A DNA stretch of 64,000 nt from Siderastrea siderea (taxonomy: Eukaryota > Cnidaria > Anthozoa > Scleractinia > Rhizangiidae). The notes below the pieces were generated by a model, which was not told the DNA's origin, ran no database searches, and saw nothing but the letters and a program-made list of their open reading frames with translations. The stretch covers positions 16,013,453 through 16,077,452 of the forward strand of contig OZ034978.1 of NCBI GenBank assembly GCA_964030785.1, in the 5' to 3' direction. The translations under genes were made by a program, and so were the position numbers. Shown here piece by piece: positions 35,786 through 46,434 of the stretch (within the stretch, counting starts at the first letter, position 1; each line of letters starts with the position of its first letter).

Positions 35786-36166
35786 ATGGTAATGCAAACA
35801 GATTTGTCTTTAAACGGACATCGTTTGCGTGGTTCCATTCATTACATAAATGGAATTTGAAATACGAAAAATGGTAACACATTTTTATTGAATGGTTGTG
35901 ACAAAATAATCATTCCAAGTCATAGCCACATATTAACTATAACAGTGCTCTATTTCAAGCTCAAAAGTCAATATACGCTTATTTCTTTAAAAATAAAACA
36001 CAGTGACCATTTAACTCAATCAATCACTTACACTTCAACCCAATCAACTCGATCACAGACAATAAATATTAATTTATTACTGTCGTTTGGTCATATGGCT
36101 GTGGAATTGGCTTCAGTTGTGAAAGATGAAGAACTCTTAATGTTGATTGAATATAGAGTGCCATAA
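35786..36166 (+). pseudogene. Second fibre-like Polinton protein (one stop)
   Basis: Start at 35786 (MVMQTDLSLNGHRLRG), where the N-terminus resembles one fibre repeat of the previous gene. An in-frame TGA at about 35858 interrupts an otherwise open frame that continues with beta-strand-like, Thr/Ser-rich sequence (IIIPSHSHILTITVLYFKL; QSITYTSTQSTRSQT) to 36166. It lies 9 bp after the fibre gene. It may be a diverged duplicate head or a partner subunit. Confidence 0.5.
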
Positions 36167-36193
36167 ATATTTTTTCATTCATTATATATCGCA

Positions 36194-36679
36194 ATGCGGG
36201 ATATATACGAATTCAACCATATCGACCAAACACTTTCTAAAGAGAAGGTTAAAAAAATGAAAGATTTATATGCTTATTACCACAAGAAACATTATGGCTA
36301 TGAAAAGTTGTACTGCGGTTTTTGAAGAAAAAATTTTGTTTGTAATCTTTCGGCTGGCAAATTAATTATTAGTGCCGCAGTAGCCGGAGGAATTACGTTA
36401 AACCCTGTTGTCATTGCAACTTTAACAGGGGTCGGTCTTATTTTAAAAGCAGTGGCAAGCCTTAAGAAATACGATAAAAAAACAGAACAAGCAAATTTTG
36501 CCCGTCTCGAATACCAAAAAATCCTTGGTGAGATTCGCTTTTACCTCAGAGGCGAAGCTTTCGACGAAAAGGTCTTTCTTGATAGATTGAAAATGATAGA
36601 TAATTTCGTCACTGATCATTGTATGGAGATTCCGCCATCTATTTCTAAAAAGTATGAAAAAAAATTCGCTCCGTTGTAG
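36194..36679 (+). pseudogene. Small Polinton membrane protein (one stop)
   Basis: Start at 36194 (MRDIYEFNHIDQTLSKEKV), preceded by TATATATCGCA. The N-terminal half is basic and Tyr/His-rich (YAYYHKKHYGYEK). After a TGA at about 36323 the same frame continues with a hydrophobic segment (IISAAVAGGITLNPVVIATL) and an alpha-helical C-terminus. The layout suggests one membrane-spanning segment. A gene of this layout is a plausible recurrent Polinton component, but I can name no family. Confidence 0.5.
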
Positions 36680-36709
36680 ATTTTCAAAGTAATTATATAC
36701 GCTTACAAA

Positions 36710-36907
36710 ATGATTGCAACTTTGCAAGCTATTTGTTATTTGGCTTTTTTTGAACTTCTTTCACCGCCCGAAATAAAACAAATACGATTTATCACTCGTG
36801 AGTGTGTTTCAAAAATATTGTTACCAACTCGTGACAAAGATGGCTACCCCATTTCAGGACTAGATGTGTTCCATAATACGATTTTTCCACGCTTTCCAAA
36901 AAATTAA
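36710..36907 (+). CDS. Small Polinton ORF, unknown
   Basis: 65 codons (MIATLQAICYLAFFELL.., ending GYPISGLDVFHNTIFP). TTATATACGC lies about 12 bp upstream, as for other Polinton starts. The hydrophobic N-terminus could be a signal or membrane segment. Confidence 0.4.
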   Translation: MIATLQAICYLAFFELLSPPEIKQIRFITRECVSKILLPTRDKDGYPISGLDVFHNTIFPRFPKN

Positions 36908-36963
36908 AAGTATCTTGAGAGTGAAGACGAATAGACACTTGGTTTAGGGTTTCAGATATTTCT

Positions 36964-37265
36964 CAATGATTCGAGGTGCAAAGCTGTTTTTTGTACTTGA
37001 TCAGAGTTAATATTTATAAAAATCCTAGCACCAGAGACCACCAATATAGTTAAACAATAGCGTCTGCATTCCTGAAGGCTTAAAAAATTTTAAGACCAAG
37101 ATTTGTTTTTCAGGATGAGTGATTTAAGAAGTCGCGCTGTATTTTTCCAAGCTTGAGTTGCTAAGGGGGTTTCCCTTAAAAACAGAGTGCTTGCAATATT
37201 TACGTCATTGTCTTCGAAAACTTTATTGACATATTATCTCACTGAAGCGGATCTGAGAAAAATGC
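36964..37265 (+). repeat. Direct repeat A inside the Polinton
   Basis: About 300 bp nearly repeated at 37675-37985. It contains ACCAATATAGTTAAACAATA, a TTTGTTTTTCAG that looks like a splice acceptor, and the start of a small frame MSDLRSRAVFFQA followed by a stop (TGA in place of a Cys codon). Confidence 0.75.
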
Positions 37266-37331
37266 CACGCAACGGTTCCTCTTCACAGAATTTCACCCTA
37301 TTAGACAAATGTATATTCAATGTATCTTACC

Positions 37332-37649
37332 ATGGATGTCTGTACAGATCAACAAGCGATCTTACAAGACTGGCCAACAGAGGAAAGTTTTCAAAGAAAA
37401 GAAATTTTAAAATGGCGGGATATTTCAGATGCTATTTACAAAATTAAAAAAGTTACACACCGGAGAGGTAAATTTGGGAATTCAGCTATTTTAACTTTAG
37501 AAACAAAGAATGGAGATGACTTTCGTGTGTGGGCCCCTAAACGCCTTACAGAAGACCCGCTGGAAGACGATTATTATCAATTTGTCTACAAAATAGGTCT
37601 CAAAACGTCTGCTGACGGCAATGAATATTTTGATTATGAATTAATGTGA
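37332..37649 (+). CDS. Small Polinton protein, possible OB-fold
   Basis: Intact ORF; start chosen at the second methionine (MDVCTDQQAILQDW), the first being 37320. A compact beta-rich protein of about 105 residues: IYKIKKVTHRRGKFGNSAIL, LTLETKNGDDFRVWAPKRL, FVYKIGLKTSADGNEYFDYEL. The strand pattern and KFG..aromatic positions would suit an OB-fold single-strand DNA-binding protein, a role that a protein-primed replicator needs, but this is an inference. It is flanked by two copies of a 300-bp direct repeat. Confidence 0.5.
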   Translation: MDVCTDQQAILQDWPTEESFQRKEILKWRDISDAIYKIKKVTHRRGKFGNSAILTLETKNGDDFRVWAPKRLTEDPLEDDYYQFVYKIGLKTSADGNEYFDYELM

Positions 37650-37674
37650 TCATGTTTGTGTATATTGATTTTCG

Positions 37675-37985
37675 CAATGATTTGAGGCGCAAAGCTGTTT
37701 TTTTTTACTTGATCAGAGTCAATATTTATAGAAATCCTAGCAACAGAGACCACCAATATAGTTAAACAATAGCGTCTGCATACCTGAAGGCTTGAAAAAT
37801 TTTAAGACCAAGATTTGTTTTTCAGGATGAGTGATTTAAGAAGACGCACTGTATTTTTTCAAGCTTGCGTTGCTAAGGGGGTTTCCCTTCAGTGCTTGCA
37901 CGAGAATGCAAATTACGTCATTGTCTGCGAAAACTTAATTAACATTAGTATCTCACTAAGGCGGAGTGGTGAAGAAACGGCAAAA
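37675..37985 (+). repeat. Direct repeat B inside the Polinton
   Basis: Second copy of 36964-37265, 711 bp downstream. Confidence 0.75.
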
Positions 37986-38000
37986 GTCTTAAGGAATTGA
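37815..38000 (+). CDS. Short ORF in repeat B, unknown
   Basis: 61 codons (MFFRMSDLRRRTVFFQACVA..., likely start at the second Met). The corresponding frame in repeat A is stopped after FFQA, so this is the better preserved copy. No family recognised. Confidence 0.35.
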   Translation: MFFRMSDLRRRTVFFQACVAKGVSLQCLHENANYVIVCENLINISISLRRSGEETAKVLRN

Positions 38001-38071
38001 AAAACATGTGTTCTGTTTTAGTTTTGTTTCATTTTTTTTTGTTCTGCAGACGCGACCGTGCGAAAAAATAT

Positions 38072-38130
38072 TTAATCATCCTCTTCCCAAAAACGAATAA
38101 ATTCTTCGTTGTATGGTAAGTTGATATGAT
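38072..38130 (-). pseudogene. 3' end of the last Polinton gene, cut off by a P element
   Basis: The frame of the cysteine-rich gene at 45784-46212 resumes here on the left side of the P element and ends in an acidic tail at TAA (38072-38074). See the entry at 45784. Confidence 0.7.
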
Positions 38131-38230
38131 CATAGTCCCGCCAACGGAGTGTCTGGAAACGGCCCAGTCCCTGGCGAATATGTTAGTGCTCGGAAAATCA
38201 GGTAATCACGTGACATCGAAGGTGCACGCA
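38131..38230. repeat. P element inverted end, left
   Basis: Begins CATAGTCCCGCCAACGGAGT; matches the complement of 45698-45783, including GGTGCACGC further in. Confidence 0.8.
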
Positions 38231-38260
38231 AGAAGAGAGCTGCCATTACAGTGAAAAGCG

Positions 38261-41217
38261 ATGCCGGGAGCAACCTGCGGCGTGTCACGAAAGCCAAAAT
38301 ACCAGGGGACAGGTATTTTTAAAATTCCGTCTGCTTCTGACAAAAGCAAAGAAACCTGGAGAAAGGCCCTAGTGCACGTTGTAACTAGAGACAGAGTTGT
38401 CGATGCAAGTTTCCGCAAACAAATAGTCGAAGGGAATGTTTACATTTGCGAGAGGCATTTTAACCCGGAAGACATCGAAATTCGTAAGTATCCGTCTTTT
38501 CATTTTTATACCTCGATTACAATAATTCTTTGCCGAAGTTTCCAAGCTGTCATACCCGTGATTGCCGAGATAGTTGACGTAAAAGTGTATATTAGGCTTG
38601 TGAACCATTCTAGACTGGGTCACTGATGAGCCTATTTACATTGTAACCCTAAAAGGATATTCATACTTCAGTACAGTTCTATATTTTAATATTTCAGTAT
38701 TTTTTGTTTGTAAATTGTTTTCAGACGAAACAAGGAAAAATGTCCGAACTGGTGCGATTCCTACACTCAATTTACCAATTAAAAGTCATACAAGTCAAGA
38801 AAGTGGCCATTTGCCTTCTCGTGAATATGTTAGCCTTAAAATTGATGATGAAGCCAAGCCTACAGCCCCTTCAGTCTGTAAACCCTATTTTAAAAATTTG
38901 GGTGACTTCGTAAAGCATGTTGATAGCCTTAAGCTGAGCGGTTGGACTAGATCAACACAAGAGGATAACGGTTCTGTAGCTCTCAGCGTGTTTGATGGTA
39001 TCCATCATCTGCCAAAGTACCAAGTAATTGTGGATTCAAGCCTGGGGTTTAGTGTTTCAGTATATGGTTGGTTTCCCCCTGACAACCACCCTATATACTT
39101 AACACACAAACGTTCAGTCAGATTTACTAGGGCTTTTCCACTGTTGTCACATGTTCAAGAACTCCAGCTTTGTGCTGGCCTATCCAAGTTTGCTGATCAT
39201 GAAATTCAAGATCCAGTTGGGGCATTTAGGCTCATGCGGCACTCAATACCCAAGGTTATTGATCCTTTGGACTTTGAATTATCACCTGCAATGCAGGTAA
39301 CTGTGTATAAGAGACATAGCAACTGTCTGGTCTTAGCAGAGACTGACCAGTGTTCAGAGTGTCAAATTGCAGATGCTGCTGAAACAAAGAGGCTAGCACG
39401 TGCCTCAAGGAAAATGCAAACACCTGTAAAGGATAAAGCCCCTCTGAGCAATACTTCCCATGAGAGGTTGGTAATAAGCTTGAAAGAAAAGCGTCTTGAA
39501 TGCAAAGAACTTAGAGGAAAGGTGGAAGAAATGAGAGCCTCAATCAGAAACAACAGTGTTCCTATTGCATCAGAACTTCATTCTGATCTTCTGACCATCC
39601 TCTCTGGACAGAGTCTTGACAGCTTTCCCATGATGAAAATCTTTTGGGAACAACAGCAAAAAGCTATGGCATGTGGTAATGCTCGTCAGATGAGGTGGCA
39701 CCCTATGATGATACGATTTTGTCTCTCTCTTGCAATTAAGTCGCCAAGTGCCTACGCTGCTTTTCAGAATGTCCTTTATCTTCCAAGTAGAAGGCGCCTC
39801 AGAGACTACAAAAATGTTATCAGACCACAGGCTGGCTTCTCCCCACGAGTAATTAAGGAACTGATAGCTCAAACAAAGGCATTCTCAGGAATACAAAGGT
39901 ACATTGTCCTGTTATTTGATGAGATGAAAATTCAAAGTAATTTGGTGTTTGACAAACATACCAATGAATTAATTGGATTTGTCGACTTAGGGGATGCCAC
40001 TGTCAACTATGCTACTTTAGATAACATAGACGATTTGGCAACACATGTGCTTGTTTTTTATGTGAGGGGACTAGCAACAACGCTAAAGTTTTGCGTAGCA
40101 TACTTTGCAACTACAGGTGTCACGTCTTATCAAATAATGCCTCTCTTCTGGAAAGTTGTCAGCTTATTGGAACTCTCCTGCAGTCTTCAAGTGGTTGCCA
40201 CAGTGTCTGATAGAGCATCCTTTAACAGGAAGTTTTATAGAATGCACAAAGGCCTTCAGACAAATGCAGTTGATGATTCAGTTGTTTACAAAACAATCAA
40301 CATCTTCAGGCCAGATCACGACATTTACTTCTTTTCAGAGGTCCCTCATCTCATCAAAACCTGTAGAAATTGCTTGTTCAACTCAGGAAGTGGTCGTTTT
40401 TCCAGGTATATATATGTGGAACAATGGAAAATATCTACATTGGCAGCACATTGTAGATGTTTACAAATACGACCTAGACAATGGGTTACACATGCTTCCA
40501 AAATTGTCTGCAGACCACATTTTGCTTAATTCATACTCAGTCATGAGGGTAAAATTAGCTGTACAAGTCCTTAGTGACAGTGTGGCAGTAGCTCTCCGTC
40601 AAGTGATGGGAGATGAAGCAAGTGAAACCAGCAAGCTCTGTGAAATGATGAACAAATTCTTTGACTGTATGAATGTGCGATCACTTAATGAACACAAAAC
40701 CCGAAACAATCCTGACGTCAAACCTTATACAGATGTCAATGATGAAAGACTTGACTGGCTACAAACTGATTTCTTGTCTTATCTAAACACATGGAAAAAC
40801 AACATCCAACAAAGAGGCAATAACTTCACAGCCACTGCAAAAGCCAAGATGTTTATTTCTTGGCAGACATTTGAAGGATTTAAAATAACCACATATTCAA
40901 CAATGGAGGTTGTGCCTCTCCTGCTGCATGAAGGTTTTGAATATGTTCTTACTGAGAGATTTTGTCAAGATGTCCTAGAAGAATACTTTGGCTATCAACG
41001 GGGAATGGGAAGACGAGCAGAAAACCCATCTCTCAAAGAGTTCGGCTACAATGCTAATGCAATTGCTATTCAAGGGCAACTCGCACCTATAATACAAGGA
41101 AATGTCGTTGGCCGACATCACCGGGGTCGCAGACAACAGTATGCAGATGTTATGGCAGAGCCTCTTAGTGCTAGGAAATCAAACACAAAGAGAAGGCGGC
41201 TTGATAACAGCGAGTAA
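38261..41217 (+). pseudogene. THAP-domain P element transposase (THAP9-like), one frameshift
   Basis: Cuts and pastes the P element. Exon 1 (38261-38483) encodes the THAP zinc finger: MPGATCGVS at the start, FKIP, TWRKAL, and YICERHF with the last Cys-x2-His. A GTAAGT donor at 38484 and a TTTTCAG acceptor ending at 38724 define a 241-bp intron, and the frame joins cleanly. Exon 2 runs from 38725 with a GSGRF segment near 40380-40400 and transposase blocks (VLLFDEMKIQSNLVFDKHT; DRASFNRKFYRMH; EVPHLIKTCRNC). At 40403-40415 a TATATATA run shifts the frame, and the protein continues (MWNNGKYLHWQHIVDVY..) to 41217. About 900 residues, the size of THAP9-type proteins. Otherwise undamaged. Confidence 0.85.
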
Positions 41218-41430
41218 GGTGGCTCGATAACAGCGAGTAAGTTTTCACTCATGTACATTGAAGACTTGTTATGAACTCAGGGTCTGTTATTGTCTTGTCA
41301 GAAAGTAAGGGGGGTGGTCTATCTTCCAAAGTAGTAATCGGGAAAGTATGAGATTTGACCAAAGCCTTACACTTGTCAAGATGAACATTTTCACCCTGTT
41401 TCCATGGTAACTTATTACATAATCAATTAA

Positions 41431-41639
41431 CCCTTTAAGCCTCAGTATCCTCATATAAATTCTCCTGACTGATCTCCATACATTTTGTTATGATGTTAGT
41501 TGGGAGAAATTTTTAAAAGATCAAAGCAATTTAAGTTTGGTTATCATTATATATAATAATTGTCATACAGTTTTCTCTTTGTTATTTATTGATACTGTGA
41601 GGAGAAATTTGATGTTGGTCACTCTTGAGACTTAAAGGG
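41431..41639. mobile_element. TTAA-flanked MITE, copy 1
   Basis: Starts CCCTTTAAGCCTCAGTATCC and ends GAGACTTAAAGGG inverted, with TTAA at both edges (41427-41430 and 41640-41643). 209 bp. TTAA duplication and CCC start suggest a piggyBac-type origin. Confidence 0.7.
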
Positions 41640-42333
41640 TTAAGGTTGAGGTTTCTTCCTTTAGGGCTTCTGCAGGAATGGAAATATTGCATTCATTGAG
41701 AAGAATTCCAAATGTAACTGAAAAGGTGGTCTACCTAACATGCATGATGACTTTCTGGTAATTGTGTGACAGCAAAATTGTGACATGACCTGGAAACCCT
41801 TTCCAGTTAGTTTTGTGTAGAAGTTAATGCCATGAGGAATATGCCAATGTTATTTTGCAATGTAAATTTAAGTTCTCCTGCACAATGCCTAAAGGAAAAT
41901 TTTGAAATTGGATACATTTAAAAGTCATGTGATCATTATCTTGACAACTGCTGATCAAAATGAACCGTCTTATCGAGTTTTAAGCCCTTGGAAAAGTTTC
42001 ATATCAACAAGTTGCATATTTTTTGAGATAGGCCACCTCCTTATATTGTGGATGTACATAAGAAATGACCCAGGTCTTAATATACCTGAGCACTCCATCT
42101 TAAAAAGAAAGTGTTCAGTGGGCTGGGTGGATAAACTGCTTCACATAAGTTTTTGTACTATGACTGATGACATTAAAAATTGTAATCATCTTAGTGTGAA
42201 GATAAACACACAATATTAAGAATAACTCTGGCTATATTGGAGTAATGTTATTTGAACTTGGCAGTACGGTATGCTTGAACAGATGAAATTCTCCAGTGTA
42301 CCATTGGTTACACTCAGCCCCAGTCCCCTTTAA

Positions 42334-42576
42334 CCCTTTAAGCCTCAATATCCACATGCAAATTCTCCAGACTGATCTCCATACATTTCTCTCTCAGCTA
42401 ACATTAAAGTGTTAGTTTAGAGAATCTCAATTAACATTAAAGTGTTAGTTGAGAGAATTTGTTAAAAGATGAGAGCAATTTGCCTTTGGTGATCATTTCA
42501 TTATTTCTCATAACTTTTTGTCGTTTATATCTTGTTAGGTGAAAATTGATGTTGGTCAAACTTTGGACTTAAAGGG
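42334..42576. mobile_element. TTAA-flanked MITE, copy 2
   Basis: Same family as copy 1, flanked by TTAA (42330-42333, 42577-42580). It contains an internal tandem duplication of AACATTAAAGTGTTAGTT. Confidence 0.7.
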
Positions 42577-43018
42577 TTAAACCAAATATCTCTAACCAGA
42601 TAATAAGGTGCAGACAGTTCCCTTTGAAACACACGTGGTTCAAACATTGCCTTAAGCTCATCGGGGGGGGGGGGGGATGACCTCCAGAGGGGGACTCCCA
42701 TGTGAAAGGGGCGGGGATGCTAATGAAACTGTCAGTGGAGCTGATGTTTGCTGAAAACATTTTGAAAGGTTTCATCCCTGATCGGTCTAGACCACGAACA
42801 CAGTAAGACAGCATTTTTATTTCTTTGCGTGCAACCGTAAAAGAAGCCTTGATGATTAGAAATATTGCTTACACCCTTAAGGATATCAAAATCCAATATC
42901 TACCCCTAACAGAGACGGCAAGCATCCCTGCTCCTTTCACATTAGTGTCCCCCTGGGAGTGATCTTTAGCTACAACAAAATAAATGAGAACATTAACCCT
43001 GTACAACTGAGTGTCATT

Positions 43019-45683
43019 TCATTGATTCGTTGCCCTGTGAATTTCCTTCCTCAGGGCTTTCTTCTGGGCTGCCTTTTGCTGAATTTTGTACTTTTGAACA
43101 ATGTCCTTTGCATAGGAAAAGGAACGTATTTTGATGAAAAGTGACAGGATCTGGTCCAGGAAAATGTTACATCTTCCTTTTGTGATCTTGCACCCACATT
43201 CCTCTACTAGCATGTTCCACTTAGACCTGAGTACTGGCTGTTGGAGTAGATTGTCAACAATCTTATTCACGCAGATTTTGTGACAGACCTCCTTTCCAGT
43301 CTGGACACGAAATTGTAGTTCTGCTGTGACAAGAATGTCTGTCAAGTATTCTTTAGGGTACCACAGACCTCCCCTATCTTTGGCACTAATAAATGCAGAA
43401 TCCTTGCCAACTGGCTTATCAACATGAAGGGAGTCGAGTAAAGCCATAAATTCCTCTTTTTCCTCACAAATTTTTGTTTCGTTAGAAGACTTTGTCTTGT
43501 GCTTTCTATACAAGTTACGCAAGATATATCCACCAAGGTAATTTAGAGGACCACGCTCAGCATCTTTTAAAGAAATTTGTATGTGACTTTGATTAGCACT
43601 GGGTTTTGAAAAAGCCAGAAGCTTATCTCCAAGATGCAAGACTATTATTTTGCAAAAACTCCCAGGAAATTTTTTGTTTAGGAGAGTCTCAGCTTGTAAT
43701 GGAAGAGATGAAAAGAATTTTTCATAAAACTTCTCTGGGTCATTCTTTCTATACATAAAAGCCAGACATTTGATACACTCTTTGTAAATAGCATCATCAT
43801 ATGACACTTTGATTTGGGTATCTTTAAATGCATTTTGCATTTCTGTAGGGTAACAGTCATCTTTTGACAGTTCAGTCAAGATTTCATGAATCATGTTTTC
43901 CAACAGAGGTGGTGTAAGCTTGTCACTTGCCATCTTGTCATAATTAGGTTTGGCATTTTCACTCACTTCTGGATGCTTCTTTCTGTTGTGGAGTTTTAAT
44001 CCTCCCTTGGATTTACATACTTTTCCGCAATGGCCACACTTGTAATCAGAGTCTTCTCTCCCTTCAATCTTAACAAAGGAATAGTGACAATTCTTAACCC
44101 TTTAAGCCCTGATCTAAAAATGCATATTCCCCTTACTGTTCTCCATACATTTCTTATGGAACTAGTAAGAAGAATTTGTCTAAGCATCGAGACATCCTTG
44201 GTGATCACTTTATTCTCATCACTTGAGAATAAGTGATAATGATAATGTCAAGAGAAGTTTCATTTTTTGTCACTGTTAGGGTTTAAAGGGTTAAACTTAA
44301 TAATGGATGGTATCACTGTGAGATGTCTGATATGTGAGTCGGGAATCTCCTGATGCATTTATCATTGTTGAGCGATAAAGGAATGCTGGGAAAGGTGGCT
44401 GTCTACATTTGAGGCATTTGACTCCTGTGAATGATTTTGATACAAAATATTGGTCAAAGTTAATGAAGAAGCAGTGGTCTTCTTCTACTGTACTAACATG
44501 TATTTGTAATTGGAGACTTGAGTTTCTGGGGTGGCCAGCATGCACTACTCCCTGCTGCTTCACATTGATATTAATGCTCAGTAATGTAAATGTAATGTAG
44601 CTCAAGTTAAGAGAAGGTTTCGTGTGCAGTACTTGAAACAACCAAACAGAAGAATGTAAAGGGTTCTGTCTGTCTATCCAAGCATTTCTCCTTTTCTACA
44701 GGCTTTTGATGTTAAATGTTCAGATAAATAAATAATTTTTGTACCAAGAATTAGTTGACTTTTGAATGCAGGCATGCATAGTATTTTCAATAGCACACTT
44801 TCGTGATGGCATCACTTGACGACAACTACCAGAATTTAATTCGATTTTCCTTTCTTATTCAAATTTTGTAATTCCAGTGGGGTTAAAATTATAACGATAG
44901 CCATGAGAACGAAAGAAAAATGAAGGATTCTGGTAGTTGCAGTTATATGACACCAAGAAAATGTCCTAATTGGACATGAAATACACGTTGGATTGGATTT
45001 AGTCTTTACCCAACAATGCCTTATGACAGCGAGTTGAAATATTAATCACTGTACATATGAGGTAAGTATGAGGTAAAATTTAGTCAAGGTTTCTTTGCAA
45101 ACAAATTGAATTAACATTTCATCTGAAAATACACTGGACTTGCACTTAAGGAATCAAACAGCAAGAACATTTCAAAAACGTTAAATTTTAATCCAAACTT
45201 TGTCTCAATTCACAACAATGAAATGTGAACTTCAGCGAGCATTACATTTTTTTCTTTCCAGCCCAGTTTATAGCAAATAAGGTTTTAAAGCTATACCCCG
45301 GAGCTCCATAATCTGGCAGTTCCTCAGTACCACTGATTGCAATCACGAGGCTAGACTTAAGAATACCGGCACTTATTTGCATCTGATTGAAATTTCAATG
45401 GATCTTTTTTGTTTCTATATCCTTCGTTCTAAAACGCTTTCAGAGATATGAAAGCTTAATTGAAATCGCTCCAATGCTCCAATCACGAAAGTAACAAATG
45501 AACACAAAAACTTACATCATTCCAAACAGAATCAAGCTGGTTTTCCACTTCTTCGAATTCGTCATCTAAATTTATGGCTCTCTCGACCATATTTAGAGAA
45601 ATCAATAAACTTTCATCGTCCACGTCGTCTTCTATTTCCGAAAAAAAACATTCGCTGGCCTCCTGATCTACGCACTCCGCCAT
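43019..45683 (-). pseudogene. Second P element gene (C2H2 finger protein), broken
   Basis: Exon 1 (45516-45683) starts MAECVDQEASECFFSE, is strongly acidic and ends at a GTAAGT donor. A middle part is readable at about 44330-44590 (VHAGHPRNSS, HCFFINFDQYFVS, VKCLKCRQPPFP). The last part, 43019-44090, has a C2H2 finger (CGHCGKVCKSKGGLKLHNRKKH) followed by 315 open codons (GPLNYLGGYILRNLYRKHK; LWYPKEYLTDILVTAELQF) ending at 43019. A TTAA MITE (44098-44290) and a 1-base shift break it. The intron acceptor is not fixed. The role is unknown; it is convergent with the transposase. Confidence 0.6.
44098..44290. mobile_element. TTAA-flanked MITE, copy 3, inside a P element exon
   Basis: 193 bp, TTAA on both sides (44094-44097 and 44291-44294). 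The minus-strand reading frame on the two sides lines up when the MITE and one TTAA are ignored, so it landed in coding sequence of the second P gene. Confidence 0.65.
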
Positions 45684-45697
45684 TTTGACTTACAAGC

Positions 45698-45783
45698 GTG
45701 CACCTTCGTGGTCATGTGATCAACAACCTCAACATATTCGCCAGGGACTGGGCCGTTTCCAGACACTCCGTTGGAGGGACTAT
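45698..45783. repeat. P element inverted end, right
   Basis: Ends ...CTCCGTTGGAGGGACTAT, the inverted copy of the left end with one or two changes near the tip. Confidence 0.8.
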
Positions 45784-46212
45784 GATATGATGAATAACTC
45801 CATTTTCATAACAAATTGAACATACCCCGGTTGATTCAGCACCTATATCATAAAGATTAATAAAAGTCCATACATTTACGATTCGTTGGCGCTCTTCACA
45901 AACCTGGGCATCGAGAATATCCTCATGAATTTCTTTCCAATCCCTTGCTAATCCGTTATATACGCTGTGCCAGTCGTAAGTATCAGAGCAAATCTTTACT
46001 AAAGGTATGTTCTCGATCGGAAGAGTGTACAACAGTCTATGTTTGATTCCTTGCTTAAAACAGGGGTAACAAAGCCCTTCCCAGCGGCAGTTATTACACT
46101 CTAAGCATATTATTATACGCACAAGTTGTTGCCTGTTATGACAGAAAGGTTGTTTTGAAAACTCATTGTGTACCTCTTTCCAACCAAAAGCTGTTCTTTG
46201 CCTTATTTCCAT
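45784..46212 (-). pseudogene. Last Polinton gene: cysteine-rich protein split by the P element
   Basis: Starts at 46212 directly after the right inverted repeat (MEIRQRTAFGWKEVHNEF). Cysteine clusters CLECNNCRWEGLCYPCFK and, later, CSICYENG suggest zinc binding, with two WKE.H repeats (GWKEVHNEFSKQPFC; DWKEIHEDILDAQVC). The P element inserted after GVIHH; the frame resumes at 38072-38130. The original length was about 160 residues. No family recognised; it mirrors the polymerase gene in starting at the repeat edge. Confidence 0.6.
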
Positions 46213-46434
46213 GGTAAGATATGTAATGCTCTAATTGAGAAACTTTTGATATAATACAAGATTTGTGATTATCTAATTGAAATAATTTTTTAAAATAATA
46301 CGAGATGCTTCGTTTTAATATTTTCTTTTTTGTGCGCTGGGTGGTTTAAAAGAGGAAAATACGCGTGTAGGAATGAGGTGGTATTCATTTACTACACCTA
46401 TTACTACTAGGAAAATAGGACTACTGCTCGCAGT
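46213..46434. repeat. Polinton terminal inverted repeat, right
   Basis: Inverted copy of the left repeat, ending directly at the start codon of the last Polinton gene (46212). The outer 30 bp differ more (AGTCCTATTTTCCTAG) than the inner part. Confidence 0.85.

Larger units (their letters stand above)
41218..43018. other. Spacer between the two P element genes
   Basis: Non-coding apart from two TTAA-flanked MITEs (41431-41639, 42334-42576) and a G-run at 42663-42675. Confidence 0.5.
38131..45783. mobile_element. P-type (THAP) DNA transposon with 8-bp target duplication
   Basis: GATATGAT stands directly outside both ends (38123-38130 and 45784-45791), the 8-bp duplication of P elements. The inverted ends share ATAGTCCC, CCAACGGAGTGTCTGGAAAC and GGCCCAGTCCCTGGCGAATA over about 55 bp, and more weakly to about 100 bp. 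The element is 7.65 kb, carries a THAP transposase gene and a second gene pointing toward it, plus three small TTAA-flanked MITEs. It is inserted within the coding region of the last Polinton gene. Confidence 0.9.
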
